Source: Planctomycetota bacterium
GTDB lineage: Bacteria > Planctomycetota > SZUA-567
DNA length: 42,617 nucleotides
Reading direction: 5' to 3'
Assembly (NCBI GenBank): GCA_031289115.1
Contig: JAITQC010000052.1
Span: forward strand, 1-42,617
In this document: positions 8,361 to 16,889 of the stretch, piece after piece
Layout of the letters: each line of letters begins with the position of its first letter
Position numbering within the stretch: position 1 is the first letter of the stretch
Translations under genes and position numbers: made by a program
The notes under the pieces: model-generated
What the model was told of the DNA's origin: nothing
What the model saw: the letters and a program-made list of their open reading frames with translations, nothing else
Database searches by the model: none

Positions 8361-11267
8361 CTAACCCTCGATATCCAGTCTTCCATCAAGACGGCGGGGA
8401 AGCCGGATGACTGGAGCGGTGGGAGGCGTGGGAGAGGGCGGCTCCGGGGGATTAGCGGGGGGTGGAGGCGGGGGGGGAGGAAGAAGCAGGAACTTTGGCT
8501 TCAGGCGGAAGCCTTTATCCCGGAGAGCCTGGCCAAGCTCTTCTTGGTGGCTAGAGAGACGCTCGACCGTGGCGGAGTCGCTGGCGAAGAGGTTTAGTAA
8601 CAGATCGTGGCCAAAGAAACGCAGGTCACCTAAAACCGGCCCCATATGGGTAGTGGCTAGGTCAAGGATAACCCGGGCTGACCAACCTCCCTCGCGCTGG
8701 GAGCGCTGGCGGTAAAACATCTGCATACGCCCTTCGCCGCCAGTTTGTCCCGCCAGGCTAAAAGGCACTTCGGCTAGCATCACCGCTGGTTCCCGGAGGG
8801 TTCCGGCCAGGTTTTCCGCTTTGGTGGCTATTTCCTGCCGCCCCAGGTCACGTAGAGCGCTAGCCGCGTCAGCCAGGCGGTTAAGGACAGGGTCGGCCGC
8901 CAGGGTGGCGCGTTCAGTTTCCATAAGGCGGGTGGTGGCTAGGCGAAGGACGCTAGGCGGGAGGTTGGCCAGGCTATATCTTGCCCCCGACGCCTTGGCT
9001 GGCTGGTCGGAAAGGAGGTTTTCCACCAGGCGGTCAACCACTTGTCTTAAGGCTGCTCGTTCCTCCGGCGGGTCGCTTAGTAACCAGCGTTCCAGGTTTC
9101 CCGCTGGTCGGAGGATATCAGCTTCCGGGGAGTTTACGCCGGGGAGGGAGAAACCGTGGTTGGCTGGTTTAAGGAGGGTTTCCGGCCGTGGCAGCCCGGC
9201 CCGTTCCGGGTTTTCCTTCTCGCTTGGTGCCGGAGGCGTCTTTTCGCCAGTCGCCGCCGCCTCTTCTGGCGTCTCTACCTCTGGAGTTGTCCCAGGTGCC
9301 GGAGGCGGGGGAGGAGAACTTCCTTCCTGGGAGCCAACCTTGCCAAGTTCACTAAACAGGGCGGTAAGCGCCTGGTCGATACGGGGAAGCAGTGGGTGAC
9401 GCTCCAGCACCGCCTGGGTGGCGGTTTCGATTAGCGCCATCGCCTGCCCCAGGTTTTCCCGGCCAAGGCCGGCCAGGTGGTTAGCCAGGCTTTGCGCCGA
9501 ATCCGGCTGGTCAAGCTTAATCGACAAGTTGTCAAGAAGGCGGGTGGCGGTTTGTAAAAGCGTTTCCACATTAGCTGGCACAGGTAAATTCGCCAGCGCC
9601 TGCTTTACCTGTTCCACAAGCCGCGCCGTGGTGGCTTGCCGCCCGAGGATGTCAGCCATACCCCCCACCAGGGGAGGGGAAAGGGGTATGTCGTGTCCGG
9701 ACAGGCGGGCGGCGGCCTGGATAAAGGCATCCCGATCGTTTTCTCCCGCCAGAGCGGAAAAAGCGAGGATGTTTTGCATGTTTTGCCGGTTGATAGGAAG
9801 GCCCTGGTGCATCAGGGCGATGGCGGCGCTGTTACTGGTCGGGCCTGGGGTAAGTCCCCCGGCCCGGATAAGGATGGCGGCTGCCCGTTCGGCAATGTTA
9901 GCAGGAACCTGGCCTTTTCCCTGGGGAAGCAGGGAGTCGATATTTTGCCCCAGCGGCAGTTCCGCGCCTTTAATGAGTTGCCCCAGAGCTTCCGTCAGGC
10001 TGGTCCCGGCGAGGTCGGGCGGAGTCAGGCTGGTGAAGGGGATGAATTTACCCTCGCTAGCCGTGGCCATCTCCCCGCCCGGGGGAGTGGGTATGGGTAT
10101 GGGGGAGTCGCTTGGTTTGGCGCTGGCGGCCGCCGCCGCCGTCGCCGCTGGCGGTGGTGTTTCCAAAGCGCCAGGTGGCCAGCCCGCCAGGAGGGTGGAG
10201 GATGGTTCGTTGACTGGAGCGGCTGTCCCCAAGCCTGGCGTTGTTACGGCTGCGCTTTGGCCCGGCAGAGGTAGTGGACTAGCTTTCGCCAGGCCACTGT
10301 TTTCGGGAAGCGGCCCGGGAAGGTCGGGGCGGGTTATGCCTGTACCGCCCGGGGGGGTCGGGTTTTCCGCCTGGCCAGTCTCTGGCGGTGGAGCGGTTGG
10401 CGTGGGAATAGTCGCCACCCCGTCGGCCGCCGCGGGCAAAGATCCTGGCAGGGTAACGCTGTCTGGCATAGCCAAGTCGCCGGGAAGAGGAGTGGCGACC
10501 AAGCCGCCGGGGAGAGGACTAGTTATCAGGCCGCCCGGGAGAGGAGTGGCGATCAAGTCACCGGGGAGAGGACTAGCAACTACGCCGCCCGGGAGAGGAG
10601 TGGCGACCAGGCCGCCAGGCAAAGGAACAGCGGCGGCTTCCCCGCTTGTGACTAGGCTAGCGTCAGGCAGGGTGACGACTGGCCCCAGCACACCCGGCAA
10701 TACAACTGGGGAACTACCCGGGGTCAGGGTCAGGCTGGGGTTGGCTACCGCAGGGAGGGGGCGGCTAAGTTCAAGCGCCGCCTTTTCCAAAAGCTGGCTA
10801 GAGCGGAGCGCAAGTTCCGGCAGGGTTTCTAGAAGTGGCTCTAGGACCAGACCGGCCGGGATTGGGGTAGGCGGTTTTTCCGGAGTGACGCTGGCTATGC
10901 CTTGGCCGGGGACCAGTACTTCCCCGGAGACCGGATTATCGCCAGAAGCGGGGCGGGTGTTAGGGCCGTAGCCAGCCGGGATGGGGGTGCCGGCCGCTGG
11001 CAGGGCTGGTCCCTGCACCACTAAAACGGGTTTCCCCTCCTCTGACACGTCGGAACGAAGAATTAGGGTTTGTCCGGGGGCAAGGGGAGTGCGGGAAGTG
11101 ACAGCGAAGCGGTTGCCTGACCAGCGGAGAATGTAAAGGCCGTTTCCGCTGTCTTCCTCGACTGAGGCCATCACCACGCTACCGGGTGGCGGCAGGGAGT
11201 TTCCGCCACTGGAGGAGGGACGGTTGTCCATCCGGCCAACTAAGGTCCGCTGGAGGTTTTCCGGCAT
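8361..11267 (-). CDS. FliK-like flagellar hook-length control protein
   Basis: 968 residues, much longer than typical FliK (about 400-500). The N-terminus and middle are Pro/Gly/Ala-rich and low in complexity, including six 9-residue 'PLPGGLVAT'-type repeats and several acidic linkers, as expected of an unfolded molecular ruler. The C-terminal part from about residue 830 resembles the FliK/Flg_hook switch domain: 'VILDLATTHMGPVLGDLRF', 'LFASDSATVERL' and 'LGQALRDKGFRLK'. By family knowledge FliK is secreted by the flagellar export apparatus and stops hook growth. The tail is another polyproline stretch. Start ATG at 11267 has only a weak AAGGGCGG upstream; the next Met is residue 13. It follows the chemoreceptor by 36 bases, consistent with one motility operon. 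Function is assigned by domain shape, so moderate confidence. Confidence 0.6.
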   Translation of the reverse strand: MPENLQRTLVGRMDNRPSSSGGNSLPPPGSVVMASVEEDSGNGLYILRWSGNRFAVTSRTPLAPGQTLILRSDVSEEGKPVLVVQGPALPAAGTPIPAGYGPNTRPASGDNPVSGEVLVPGQGIASVTPEKPPTPIPAGLVLEPLLETLPELALRSSQLLEKAALELSRPLPAVANPSLTLTPGSSPVVLPGVLGPVVTLPDASLVTSGEAAAVPLPGGLVATPLPGGVVASPLPGDLIATPLPGGLITSPLPGGLVATPLPGDLAMPDSVTLPGSLPAAADGVATIPTPTAPPPETGQAENPTPPGGTGITRPDLPGPLPENSGLAKASPLPLPGQSAAVTTPGLGTAAPVNEPSSTLLAGWPPGALETPPPAATAAAAASAKPSDSPIPIPTPPGGEMATASEGKFIPFTSLTPPDLAGTSLTEALGQLIKGAELPLGQNIDSLLPQGKGQVPANIAERAAAILIRAGGLTPGPTSNSAAIALMHQGLPINRQNMQNILAFSALAGENDRDAFIQAAARLSGHDIPLSPPLVGGMADILGRQATTARLVEQVKQALANLPVPANVETLLQTATRLLDNLSIKLDQPDSAQSLANHLAGLGRENLGQAMALIETATQAVLERHPLLPRIDQALTALFSELGKVGSQEGSSPPPPPAPGTTPEVETPEEAAATGEKTPPAPSEKENPERAGLPRPETLLKPANHGFSLPGVNSPEADILRPAGNLERWLLSDPPEERAALRQVVDRLVENLLSDQPAKASGARYSLANLPPSVLRLATTRLMETERATLAADPVLNRLADAASALRDLGRQEIATKAENLAGTLREPAVMLAEVPFSLAGQTGGEGRMQMFYRQRSQREGGWSARVILDLATTHMGPVLGDLRFFGHDLLLNLFASDSATVERLSSHQEELGQALRDKGFRLKPKFLLLPPPPPPPPANPPEPPSPTPPTAPVIRLPRRLDGRLDIEG
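10471..10630. repeat. 27-bp in-frame repeats with 54-bp higher order
   Basis: About six 27-bp units in the FliK-like gene alternate between two types (AGTGGCGA... and ACTAG...), so the array reads A-B-A-B-A. Each unit encodes one 9-residue PLPGG-type repeat. All units stay in frame. Confidence 0.75.
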
Positions 11268-11303
11268 AACCAGTCCGCCCTTGTCTCGCTTGTGGGCCGG
11301 AAA

Positions 11304-13589
11304 TCAATTCCGGCGGGTTATCTGGCAGAAGAGGGGGGTATAAGAACTCGGGTCGCCCTTGGCTGACTGTGTCAGGCGGAAACGATCCATCAAAAGACTC
11401 AGTTCCCCGCTCTGTTGGTAGATAGTCTGGGCCGAAGTGGCGGTATCGGCGGCGTAGCGGTAATTCATCTGGGTGGACTGGTCGATCTGGATGAGGCGCT
11501 GGGATATTTGCTCAAAGTTGGCTGACTGTTCGCTACTGGCAGCGGCTATCCTCCCATAGATCTTGGTCGACTCCTGGACATTGTCAAGTATCTCCTTGAA
11601 GGCGTGGTCAGTTCGGACTGCCAGCGCGACGCCGTTTTCCACCTGTTGGGTAGTGTTCTTGATTAATTCCGCGGTTTCCCGGGCCGCCTTGGCGCTGCGG
11701 GAGGCCAGCCGGCGCACCTCTTCCGCCACTACGGAAAAACCTCGTCCATGCCAGCCAGCCCGGGCCGCCTCCACCGTGGCGTTAAAGGAAAGGAGGTTGG
11801 TTTGGAAAGAAATGTCGTCAATTAGTTTGACAATTTTAGCAATTTGTTCACTGGCGCTACGGATGTCCTGCATCTTGGTCACCAATTCCCCCATGGCGGT
11901 GTAACCGCGTTCCGCCAGGAGATGGCTGGAAATGGCGAATTGGTTAGCTTCCTTGATGTTGTTGGCGTTGCAGTTGCTCTGCTCCTGAAGTTCCCGGGTG
12001 CGGGTAGAGATGTCCTCCAGGACCTTGGAGGTTTCCTTGGCTCCTTTGGAAAGAGAGTTACTGATGATGGAGAGGGCTTCGGCCCGCTCAAAAAGGACCC
12101 GCACGTTATAGCCAACTTGTTTCAAGTCATAATTGGTGTTGTGGAGAAGTTTGACCAGAGCCAACCCCAGCTGGTCCCGGGGGCTACGGAGTTGTGGCGA
12201 GACGGTGAAGTCACCTGACGCCATGCGGTTGGCCATCCGCACCTCGTTACGCTGCGCCACCAGAAGGTCCTGCACGGAACCCAGGAGCATCCCGATTTCA
12301 TTATGCCGTTTTATCGGGGTGTCCTCGATGTCAATTTCGCCTCTGGCGATACTGTGTATCCGGGTGGCGGCCAAGTGCAGGGGTTTCGAGATCATTCGGG
12401 CCTGCCAGAAAGCGAGAACGAGGGACAGAAATAAGCCTAGCAGGGCGGACAAAAGAAAATACCCCTGGGTCCGGGTGGAGTTGGCGAGGTTGGCGTTGGT
12501 GGCGGTGATGATTTGGTCAAGTTCATGGTTGACCAGGGTCATCATTCCCTGAAAGTCATTTATCTCCCGGGCGGCCTGGTCCATTTCCTGATTGGTGTCG
12601 CTAGTGGTGCGGAGGGTTTCTTGGCCCAGACGGTTGGCTTTTTCCCGCGACTCCAGAACAGCGGCTTTGACCAGGTCGACAATAGCCTTGAGGTTTTCGT
12701 TCGCCTTCGCCCGGGCCAGCTGGCTTTTGCCAAAAGTGAGGTCGCTCGCTTGGTTGAAGGCTATCTGGTAGGCGGCGTTGTCGAGGTCGTCCGCCTGGAG
12801 CAGATCCTCGATAAGCTCTATCGCCTGCATCACCTGCTGGTGGATGTCCAGCCAGTTGTTCCAGGCCAGGATAAATTGCCGCCAGTGCTCGCGGTGGCTG
12901 GGGGAGAGGGCGGTGACCAGGCGGGAAACGCTGTTAATAGCCTGGTCAGCCTTGGCCAGTTCCACCTTGATAAAGTCATGCAGGTTTTTCCGGATTACCC
13001 GATTGTCATACTGGTGCAGCATCAGGGTACGCTCAGCCAGGGTGACATTGGTGATAGTTTCCCTTATCAGGGCGGAGTTGATGATGGAGGGAATTTCCAG
13101 TTCGTTAAGTTCGTCCATATGGGAACTGATGCTGTGCATAGCATTGACCGCGTTGTCCAGGCTTTGGTTGGCGTTGTTGATAACCTGGGCGGAGTTTATT
13201 AGCGTCTGGGTGGAATGGTTGAAAATATTGGCTGCCTGCTGGAAAGAGTTACGCGAGGCTAAAAGGGAATCCAGCGACACTTCCAGACCATGGAGGCCGA
13301 CCAGGGACACCAGAATGGAGATCAGGGTCACACCGGAAAAAGCCAAGAGCAAATAACTGGCGATACTGCTGCCAAAACTGGTTTTCCTCGGCGGTTTTGC
13401 CGCTAGCGTTTCTCCTTTGGCCTTCCCCGGGTCTCCCAGGGGAGTGTTGTATTGAGGCGGTGAAGGAGGGAAAGCGGACGGCGGGGGATTGTTTTCTGTT
13501 TCTCCCGCCGCTACCTGGATTGACCGATGTTTTGGGTTAGATGGGCTCTTGACCTCTCCCGGAGGGAAAGTTGATTTTCTTTGCTCCAT
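11304..13589 (-). CDS. Methyl-accepting chemotaxis protein
   Basis: 761 residues. A 75-residue Pro-rich N-terminal segment precedes the first membrane helix (about 76-99), then a helical periplasmic domain (about 100-375), a second membrane helix (about 377-396), and HAMP ('ISKPLHLAATRI'). A further HAMP-like stretch ('MASGDFTVSPQLRSPRDQLG') suggests two HAMP units. The signalling hairpin is near 590-635: 'SFQTNLLSFNATVEAARAG' then 'WHGRGFSVVAEEVRRLA', with W replacing the usual E and SFNATVE replacing ALNAAIE. No C-terminal CheR-docking pentapeptide. It should sit in the inner membrane and control CheA. Start ATG 13589 follows GGGAGG at good spacing. Confidence 0.9.
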   Translation of the reverse strand: MEQRKSTFPPGEVKSPSNPKHRSIQVAAGETENNPPPSAFPPSPPQYNTPLGDPGKAKGETLAAKPPRKTSFGSSIASYLLLAFSGVTLISILVSLVGLHGLEVSLDSLLASRNSFQQAANIFNHSTQTLINSAQVINNANQSLDNAVNAMHSISSHMDELNELEIPSIINSALIRETITNVTLAERTLMLHQYDNRVIRKNLHDFIKVELAKADQAINSVSRLVTALSPSHREHWRQFILAWNNWLDIHQQVMQAIELIEDLLQADDLDNAAYQIAFNQASDLTFGKSQLARAKANENLKAIVDLVKAAVLESREKANRLGQETLRTTSDTNQEMDQAAREINDFQGMMTLVNHELDQIITATNANLANSTRTQGYFLLSALLGLFLSLVLAFWQARMISKPLHLAATRIHSIARGEIDIEDTPIKRHNEIGMLLGSVQDLLVAQRNEVRMANRMASGDFTVSPQLRSPRDQLGLALVKLLHNTNYDLKQVGYNVRVLFERAEALSIISNSLSKGAKETSKVLEDISTRTRELQEQSNCNANNIKEANQFAISSHLLAERGYTAMGELVTKMQDIRSASEQIAKIVKLIDDISFQTNLLSFNATVEAARAGWHGRGFSVVAEEVRRLASRSAKAARETAELIKNTTQQVENGVALAVRTDHAFKEILDNVQESTKIYGRIAAASSEQSANFEQISQRLIQIDQSTQMNYRYAADTATSAQTIYQQSGELSLLMDRFRLTQSAKGDPSSYTPLFCQITRRN

Positions 13590-13666
13590 CTGTCAACCTC
13601 CCGGTTTAGTTAACTCCCACCGGCTGCCGGCTCGGAGTGACTCGGGCAGAAGATACGGAGAAAACC

Positions 13667-13691
13667 ACCCCTCCCGGGTGTTTTTTTTCCG
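13667..13691 (+). terminator. Terminator-like hairpin with T8
   Basis: Plus strand CACCC-CTCCC-GGGTG followed at once by eight Ts. No plus-strand gene precedes it, so it may end an antisense or small RNA, or simply be part of the hairpin cluster in the chemoreceptor leader. Confidence 0.4.
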
Positions 13692-13755
13692 GCAAACCTT
13701 CCCGGCTGGCTCCTAGCCAGGAAGGGTGTCAAAGGACAGCCGGTGTCTTCCCGAC

Positions 13756-13780
13756 AAAAAACCCTCTAGCGTCTCGAGGG
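13756..13780 (-). terminator. Probable intrinsic terminator for the small membrane protein unit
   Basis: Minus strand CCCTC-GAGACGCTA-GAGGG followed by TTTTTT, 180 bases beyond the stop of the small ORF at 13961. Confidence 0.5.
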
Positions 13781-13960
13781 GTGTCGGGGGGCGGAGAAAG
13801 TCCCGGGTGGTTTTTACCCACTACCGGAGGTTCTCCCCCCGACAGCGCCTTGGCTCGATTTGGCGCTGCTTTTAACCTAAAAATCGGGAAAAAGCGCGCT
13901 TCACCCGAGCCTGGCGTCTTGGACTTTTCCCTAAGACCCGGCCTAGAGCCTAACGCTAGC

Positions 13961-14074
13961 TCAACTCTTTTTGGGTCCGTGCTTCTGGTGGCCTGACTTG
14001 GATTTACGCGCTTCCTGCCAAAGACAGAAGAGAATCAAGCCAACCACCAGCAGCGTGAAGGTAGAGGACAGCAT
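13961..14074 (-). CDS. Putative small single-pass membrane protein (37 aa)
   Basis: Too short for the ORF track. Translation begins MLSSTFTLLVVGLILFCLWQ and ends in a basic tail ('EARKSKSGHQKHGPKKS'), giving one membrane helix with positive-inside topology, N-terminus out. An AGGGAAGG sits about six bases before the ATG at 14074. An in-frame ATG at 14116 would add 14 residues, but a TATAAT hexamer (about 14102-14107 on the minus strand) falls in that stretch, which favours the downstream start. No family recognised; similar mini-proteins occur as subunits of oxidases or transporters, or as type I toxins. It is isolated, with a terminator downstream. Confidence 0.45.
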   Translation of the reverse strand: MLSSTFTLLVVGLILFCLWQEARKSKSGHQKHGPKKS

Positions 14075-14184
14075 AACGTGCCTTCCCTTTGCTAATTCTT
14101 GTGAATTATACTCCATGCCTGGCGAGTCGGGCGGCGGGTTGGGTTTTCCCCGTTGTCGGTAAACGGCGGGGCGTGACCCATTTC

Positions 14185-14211
14185 CCCAACCCCCAGCGAA
14201 GCGGGGTTGGG
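14185..14211. other. Nine-pair hairpin
   Basis: CCCAACCCC-N9-GGGGTTGGG between the small membrane ORF and the hypothetical ORFs. No T-run on either strand. The sequence AGCGAAGCGGGGT in its loop and right arm also occurs at 858-870. Confidence 0.4.
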
Positions 14212-14289
14212 AGTTGGCTGGGGATTAGCGGGATGGATAATTCGGAACACCGCTGGCTAGAAGGGAGGTGGTGGGTGGGCGCTGATGTT

Positions 14290-14478
14290 TTACGCCTTTT
14301 CGGCGTTGTTGATTGGCTTTACCGCGTCGAATAACGCCCGAAGTTTCGCCAGGCCAAGACTCAGGCGCGAGTAGTAATTGTCAGGCAAAGCTCTTTTCAG
14401 TCTTGATTTGCTTTTCTCGTTTGTGAACAAGGTGGAGTCGATTTTAAGCCTGGTGTCGCCCGGCTTGGCGTTCTCCAT
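14290..14478 (-). CDS. Hypothetical small basic protein
   Basis: 62 residues, Lys/Arg-rich, ending 'VKPINNAEKA'. No family recognised and no good ribosome site. It lies just 18 bases after the stop of the 14497-14925 ORF and may be the separated C-terminal part of the same ancestral gene. May not be expressed. Confidence 0.25.
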   Translation of the reverse strand: MENAKPGDTRLKIDSTLFTNEKSKSRLKRALPDNYYSRLSLGLAKLRALFDAVKPINNAEKA

Positions 14479-14496
14479 AATGAACGCCCAAGGCGA

Positions 14497-14925
14497 CTAG
14501 GTAGGCAGGAAAAACACTTTCTTCATGATGTAGTGTGCCGCTATATCGATAAATAGCTCCTTATCCTCGGCGCTTAGCTCCTGCCGCCACGCCGCAAGCA
14601 TTCCCGAACAGAATAACGCGCCAGGAATCAACCTATTGGGCGGTTCGGAGCGGTGGGTGGTAAACCAGTCTTCCCCTGACCAAAGTTCTGGAAACGTCCG
14701 TTGTTGTCGATGCTTTCCCGGTCGGTGAAAACTTTTTACTACATCGGTATGCCAGCGCGGTAATCCCGCTGGAAAAGGATTGGTGCTAATGGAAGGGGGG
14801 ATTTTCTCGGGGGAAAGGTACGGGCGAGGCGGGGTTTGGCGAGAAAGGGCGGGTGGGGCGGCGGGAATGCCCCCCGGATTCAACCGAGAAGCGCGGGAGA
14901 AACTTAAAAATAGGCACTCCGCCAA
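14497..14925 (-). CDS. Hypothetical protein, possibly start-misassigned
   Basis: 142 residues from a TTG only eight bases after the typA stop. The first 55 residues are Pro/Ser-rich and look non-coding. The later part ('WSGEDWFTTH', 'ELSAEDKELFIDIAAHY') has a normal protein composition, so the real start, if any, is probably internal. No family recognised. Together with 14290-14478 this may be a decayed gene. Confidence 0.25.
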   Translation of the reverse strand: MAECLFLSFSRASRLNPGGIPAAPPALSRQTPPRPYLSPEKIPPSISTNPFPAGLPRWHTDVVKSFHRPGKHRQQRTFPELWSGEDWFTTHRSEPPNRLIPGALFCSGMLAAWRQELSAEDKELFIDIAAHYIMKKVFFLPT

Positions 14926-14933
14926 ACCCGGCC

Positions 14934-16766
14934 TTAGTTTTTGGCAGCCAGGCGAATATCCCGTTCCAGTTTTTTTCTCTCGCTTTCGATACGCAGACGC
15001 TTACGCATGCGTAGCGACTGCGGCGTCACCTCCAGAAGCTCGTCATCCTCGATGTATTCCAGGGCGGCTTCCAGCGAGAAATCCCGGGGGGGAATGAGAT
15101 CGGCGTTACGGTCATGGGCGCCACTGGCCCGGACATTGGTCAGTTTTTTCTCGCGGCAAACATTCACCTCTAGGTCGCCAGGGCGGGAGTTCTCCCCCAC
15201 CACCATTCCCTCATAGACATCGGTGCCGGGGTGGATAAAGAACTGTCCTCGCAGTTGCAGGCCGTCAATGGCGTAGGAGGTGGACTTGCCCTGGGAGGAG
15301 GAGACTAGGACACCGTTGGAGCGTCCTGTAACTTCGCCCCGGAAAGGTTCGTATTCCCAAAACACATGGTGCATCACCGCCTCCCCGCGGGTAGCGGTGA
15401 GGAGTCGGCTCCTAAGGCCAATCAGGCCGCGGCTGGGGATTTTAAAGGTCAGGTGCTGCGCCCCGTGGCGGCGTTCGATTTTCTCCAAGAGACCCTTGCG
15501 GGCCCCCACCAGTTCCATGACCCGGCCGGCGTGGTCTTCCGGCACATCGACTGAGAGCATTTCCACCGGTTCATGTTTTTCCCCTTTAATGGTGCGGAAC
15601 ACCACGTGGGGACGCCCGACGGAGAATTCGTAACTCTCCCGGCGCATGGTTTCGATTACGATACCCAGGTGGAGAAGGCCGCGTCCGCCGACCAGGAAGC
15701 CTTCCGGGGTGGGTTCCATGCGTAGGGCGACGTTACTGCGGAGTTCCCGTTCTAGCCGCTCCTTCAGGTGGCGGCTGGTGACATACTGGCCCTCACGCCC
15801 CAGAAACGGGCTGTCGTTAGGGAGAAACTCCATGGTCATGGTGGGTTCGTCGATGTCAACTACCGGCAGCGCCTCGGGGGTTTCCGGGTCGGCGACAGTG
15901 TCATAGATCTCAATGTCGGGGATGCCAGTGAGGATGGCGATGTCGCCAGCTCCGACTTCCCGCACCGCCTTGCGACTGATGCCGTCGAAAATCTGGAGCG
16001 ACTCCACCCGGGCCAGACGGCGGGAGCCAGTACGCCCCAGCACCATCACCTCGGATTTTTCCCTGACCACCCCGCGTCTAACCCGGCCGATAGCGATACG
16101 ACCGACATAGTCGTTGTAATCGATGGAGGCGACTTGGAGCTGCAGGGGAGCCATCCGGTCAGCTTCGGGAGGTGGGATGTTCTCGAGAATCGCGTCGAGG
16201 AGGGGCCGGCAGTCGGTGGCGGTTTCATCCATCTCCCGCTTGGTTATTCCCTGGCGTCCCGAGGCGTAAATGACGGGAAAATCCAGCTGGGCCTCGTTCG
16301 CCTCCAACTGCAGGAACAAGTCAAACACCTCGTCCAAAACCTCGTGGGCGCGTTCCCCGGCGCGGTCAATCTTGTTAATCACCACCAGGGGTTTAAGACC
16401 GGCCTGAAGGGCTTTTCTTAGGACAAAGCGGGTCTGGGGCATGGGGCCGTCGAAGGCATCGACCAGGAGCAGCACGCCATCGGCAAGGTTAAGGACCCGT
16501 TCAACCTCGCCACCGAAATCGGCGTGGCCAGGGGTGTCGATAACGTTAATTCGGATGTCCTGATAGCGGATAGCGGCGTTTTTGGAGAAAATGGTAATGC
16601 CGCGTTCGCGTTCGATAGCGTTGGAGTCCATGACGCAATCGACTATTTCCTGGTTTTGCCGGAATACGTTGGTTTGCCGGAGAAGGGCGTCCACCAGGGT
16701 GGTTTTGCCATGGTCGACATGGGCGATGATGGCGATATTGCGCAGGTCTTCAAAACGTTGCAGCAT
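14934..16766 (-). CDS. typA: Translational GTPase TypA/BipA
   Basis: 610 residues from ATG 16766, the normal length. G1 'AHVDHGKTT', G2 'RERGITI', G3 '[12 protein letters not shown]', G4 'NKIDR' and the switch into domain II are intact; 'RSNGVLVSS' and '[16 protein letters not shown]' are TypA-specific C-terminal motifs. It binds 70S ribosomes and supports 50S assembly and growth under stress. The track start at 16889 is rejected because the extra 41 codons read through a perfect intrinsic terminator (16811-16843) and show no TypA similarity. The chosen ATG lacks a clear Shine-Dalgarno sequence. A terminator in the leader suggests attenuation control. Confidence 0.93.
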   Translation of the reverse strand: MLQRFEDLRNIAIIAHVDHGKTTLVDALLRQTNVFRQNQEIVDCVMDSNAIERERGITIFSKNAAIRYQDIRINVIDTPGHADFGGEVERVLNLADGVLLLVDAFDGPMPQTRFVLRKALQAGLKPLVVINKIDRAGERAHEVLDEVFDLFLQLEANEAQLDFPVIYASGRQGITKREMDETATDCRPLLDAILENIPPPEADRMAPLQLQVASIDYNDYVGRIAIGRVRRGVVREKSEVMVLGRTGSRRLARVESLQIFDGISRKAVREVGAGDIAILTGIPDIEIYDTVADPETPEALPVVDIDEPTMTMEFLPNDSPFLGREGQYVTSRHLKERLERELRSNVALRMEPTPEGFLVGGRGLLHLGIVIETMRRESYEFSVGRPHVVFRTIKGEKHEPVEMLSVDVPEDHAGRVMELVGARKGLLEKIERRHGAQHLTFKIPSRGLIGLRSRLLTATRGEAVMHHVFWEYEPFRGEVTGRSNGVLVSSSQGKSTSYAIDGLQLRGQFFIHPGTDVYEGMVVGENSRPGDLEVNVCREKKLTNVRASGAHDRNADLIPPRDFSLEAALEYIEDDELLEVTPQSLRMRKRLRIESERKKLERDIRLAAKN

Positions 16767-16810
16767 TGGGCTCAGTCTGTAGGCTTGGGGTCGGCGTCTG
16801 GTGTCCGAAT

Positions 16811-16843
16811 AAAAAAAATACCTGGCCCGAACCAGCGGGCCAG
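16811..16843 (-). terminator. Strong intrinsic terminator in the typA leader (possible attenuator)
   Basis: Minus strand CTGGCCCG-CTGGTT-CGGGCCAG (perfect eight-pair stem), GTA, then eight Ts, 44 bases before the typA start codon. No minus-strand gene lies upstream before 17433, so it must stop either a short leader RNA of typA or a small RNA. Confidence 0.85.
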
Positions 16844-16859
16844 ACGCTTGTGATGTATC

Positions 16860-16889
16860 ATTTTTTGCCGTAAAAGGCGAATCTGTCAA
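16860..16889 (-). promoter_or_regulatory. Possible typA promoter
   Basis: Minus strand TTGACA (perfect -35, 16889-16884), 18 bases, then AAAAAT (four of six matches to -10). It would start a transcript about 15-20 bases before the leader terminator. The -10 is weak. Confidence 0.35.

Larger units (their letters stand above)
13590..13960. other. Hairpin-rich intergenic region
   Basis: No convincing gene. It is packed with inverted repeats: CTGGCT-CCT-AGCCAG near 13710; nested CCCGACA/TGTCGGG around CCCTC/GAGGG at 13750-13787; a long imperfect stem at 13783-13843 (GTCGGGG/CCCCGAC plus GGAGAA/TTCTCC); and CAGCGCC/GGCGCTG near 13842-13873 followed by CTTTT. These could be structured small RNAs, terminators or a palindromic repeat element. 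Confidence 0.5.

Noticed and set aside
8470-8477. Run of 8 G in the FliK-like gene
   Set aside because: Encodes an in-frame polyproline tail and the frame is intact; slippage would affect only the last residues, so there is no evidence of a switch.
10471-10630. CRISPR-like spaced repeats
   Set aside because: The repeats are contiguous 27-bp coding units without unique spacers; no cas genes in the window.
9418-10971. 517-aa plus-strand ORF
   Set aside because: Antisense shadow of the FliK-like gene; arises from its Pro/Gly/Ala-rich GC-skewed codons and has no ribosome site or recognisable domain.
16767-16889. 41-residue N-terminal extension of TypA in the ORF track
   Set aside because: It reads through a perfect terminator and has no counterpart in TypA proteins.
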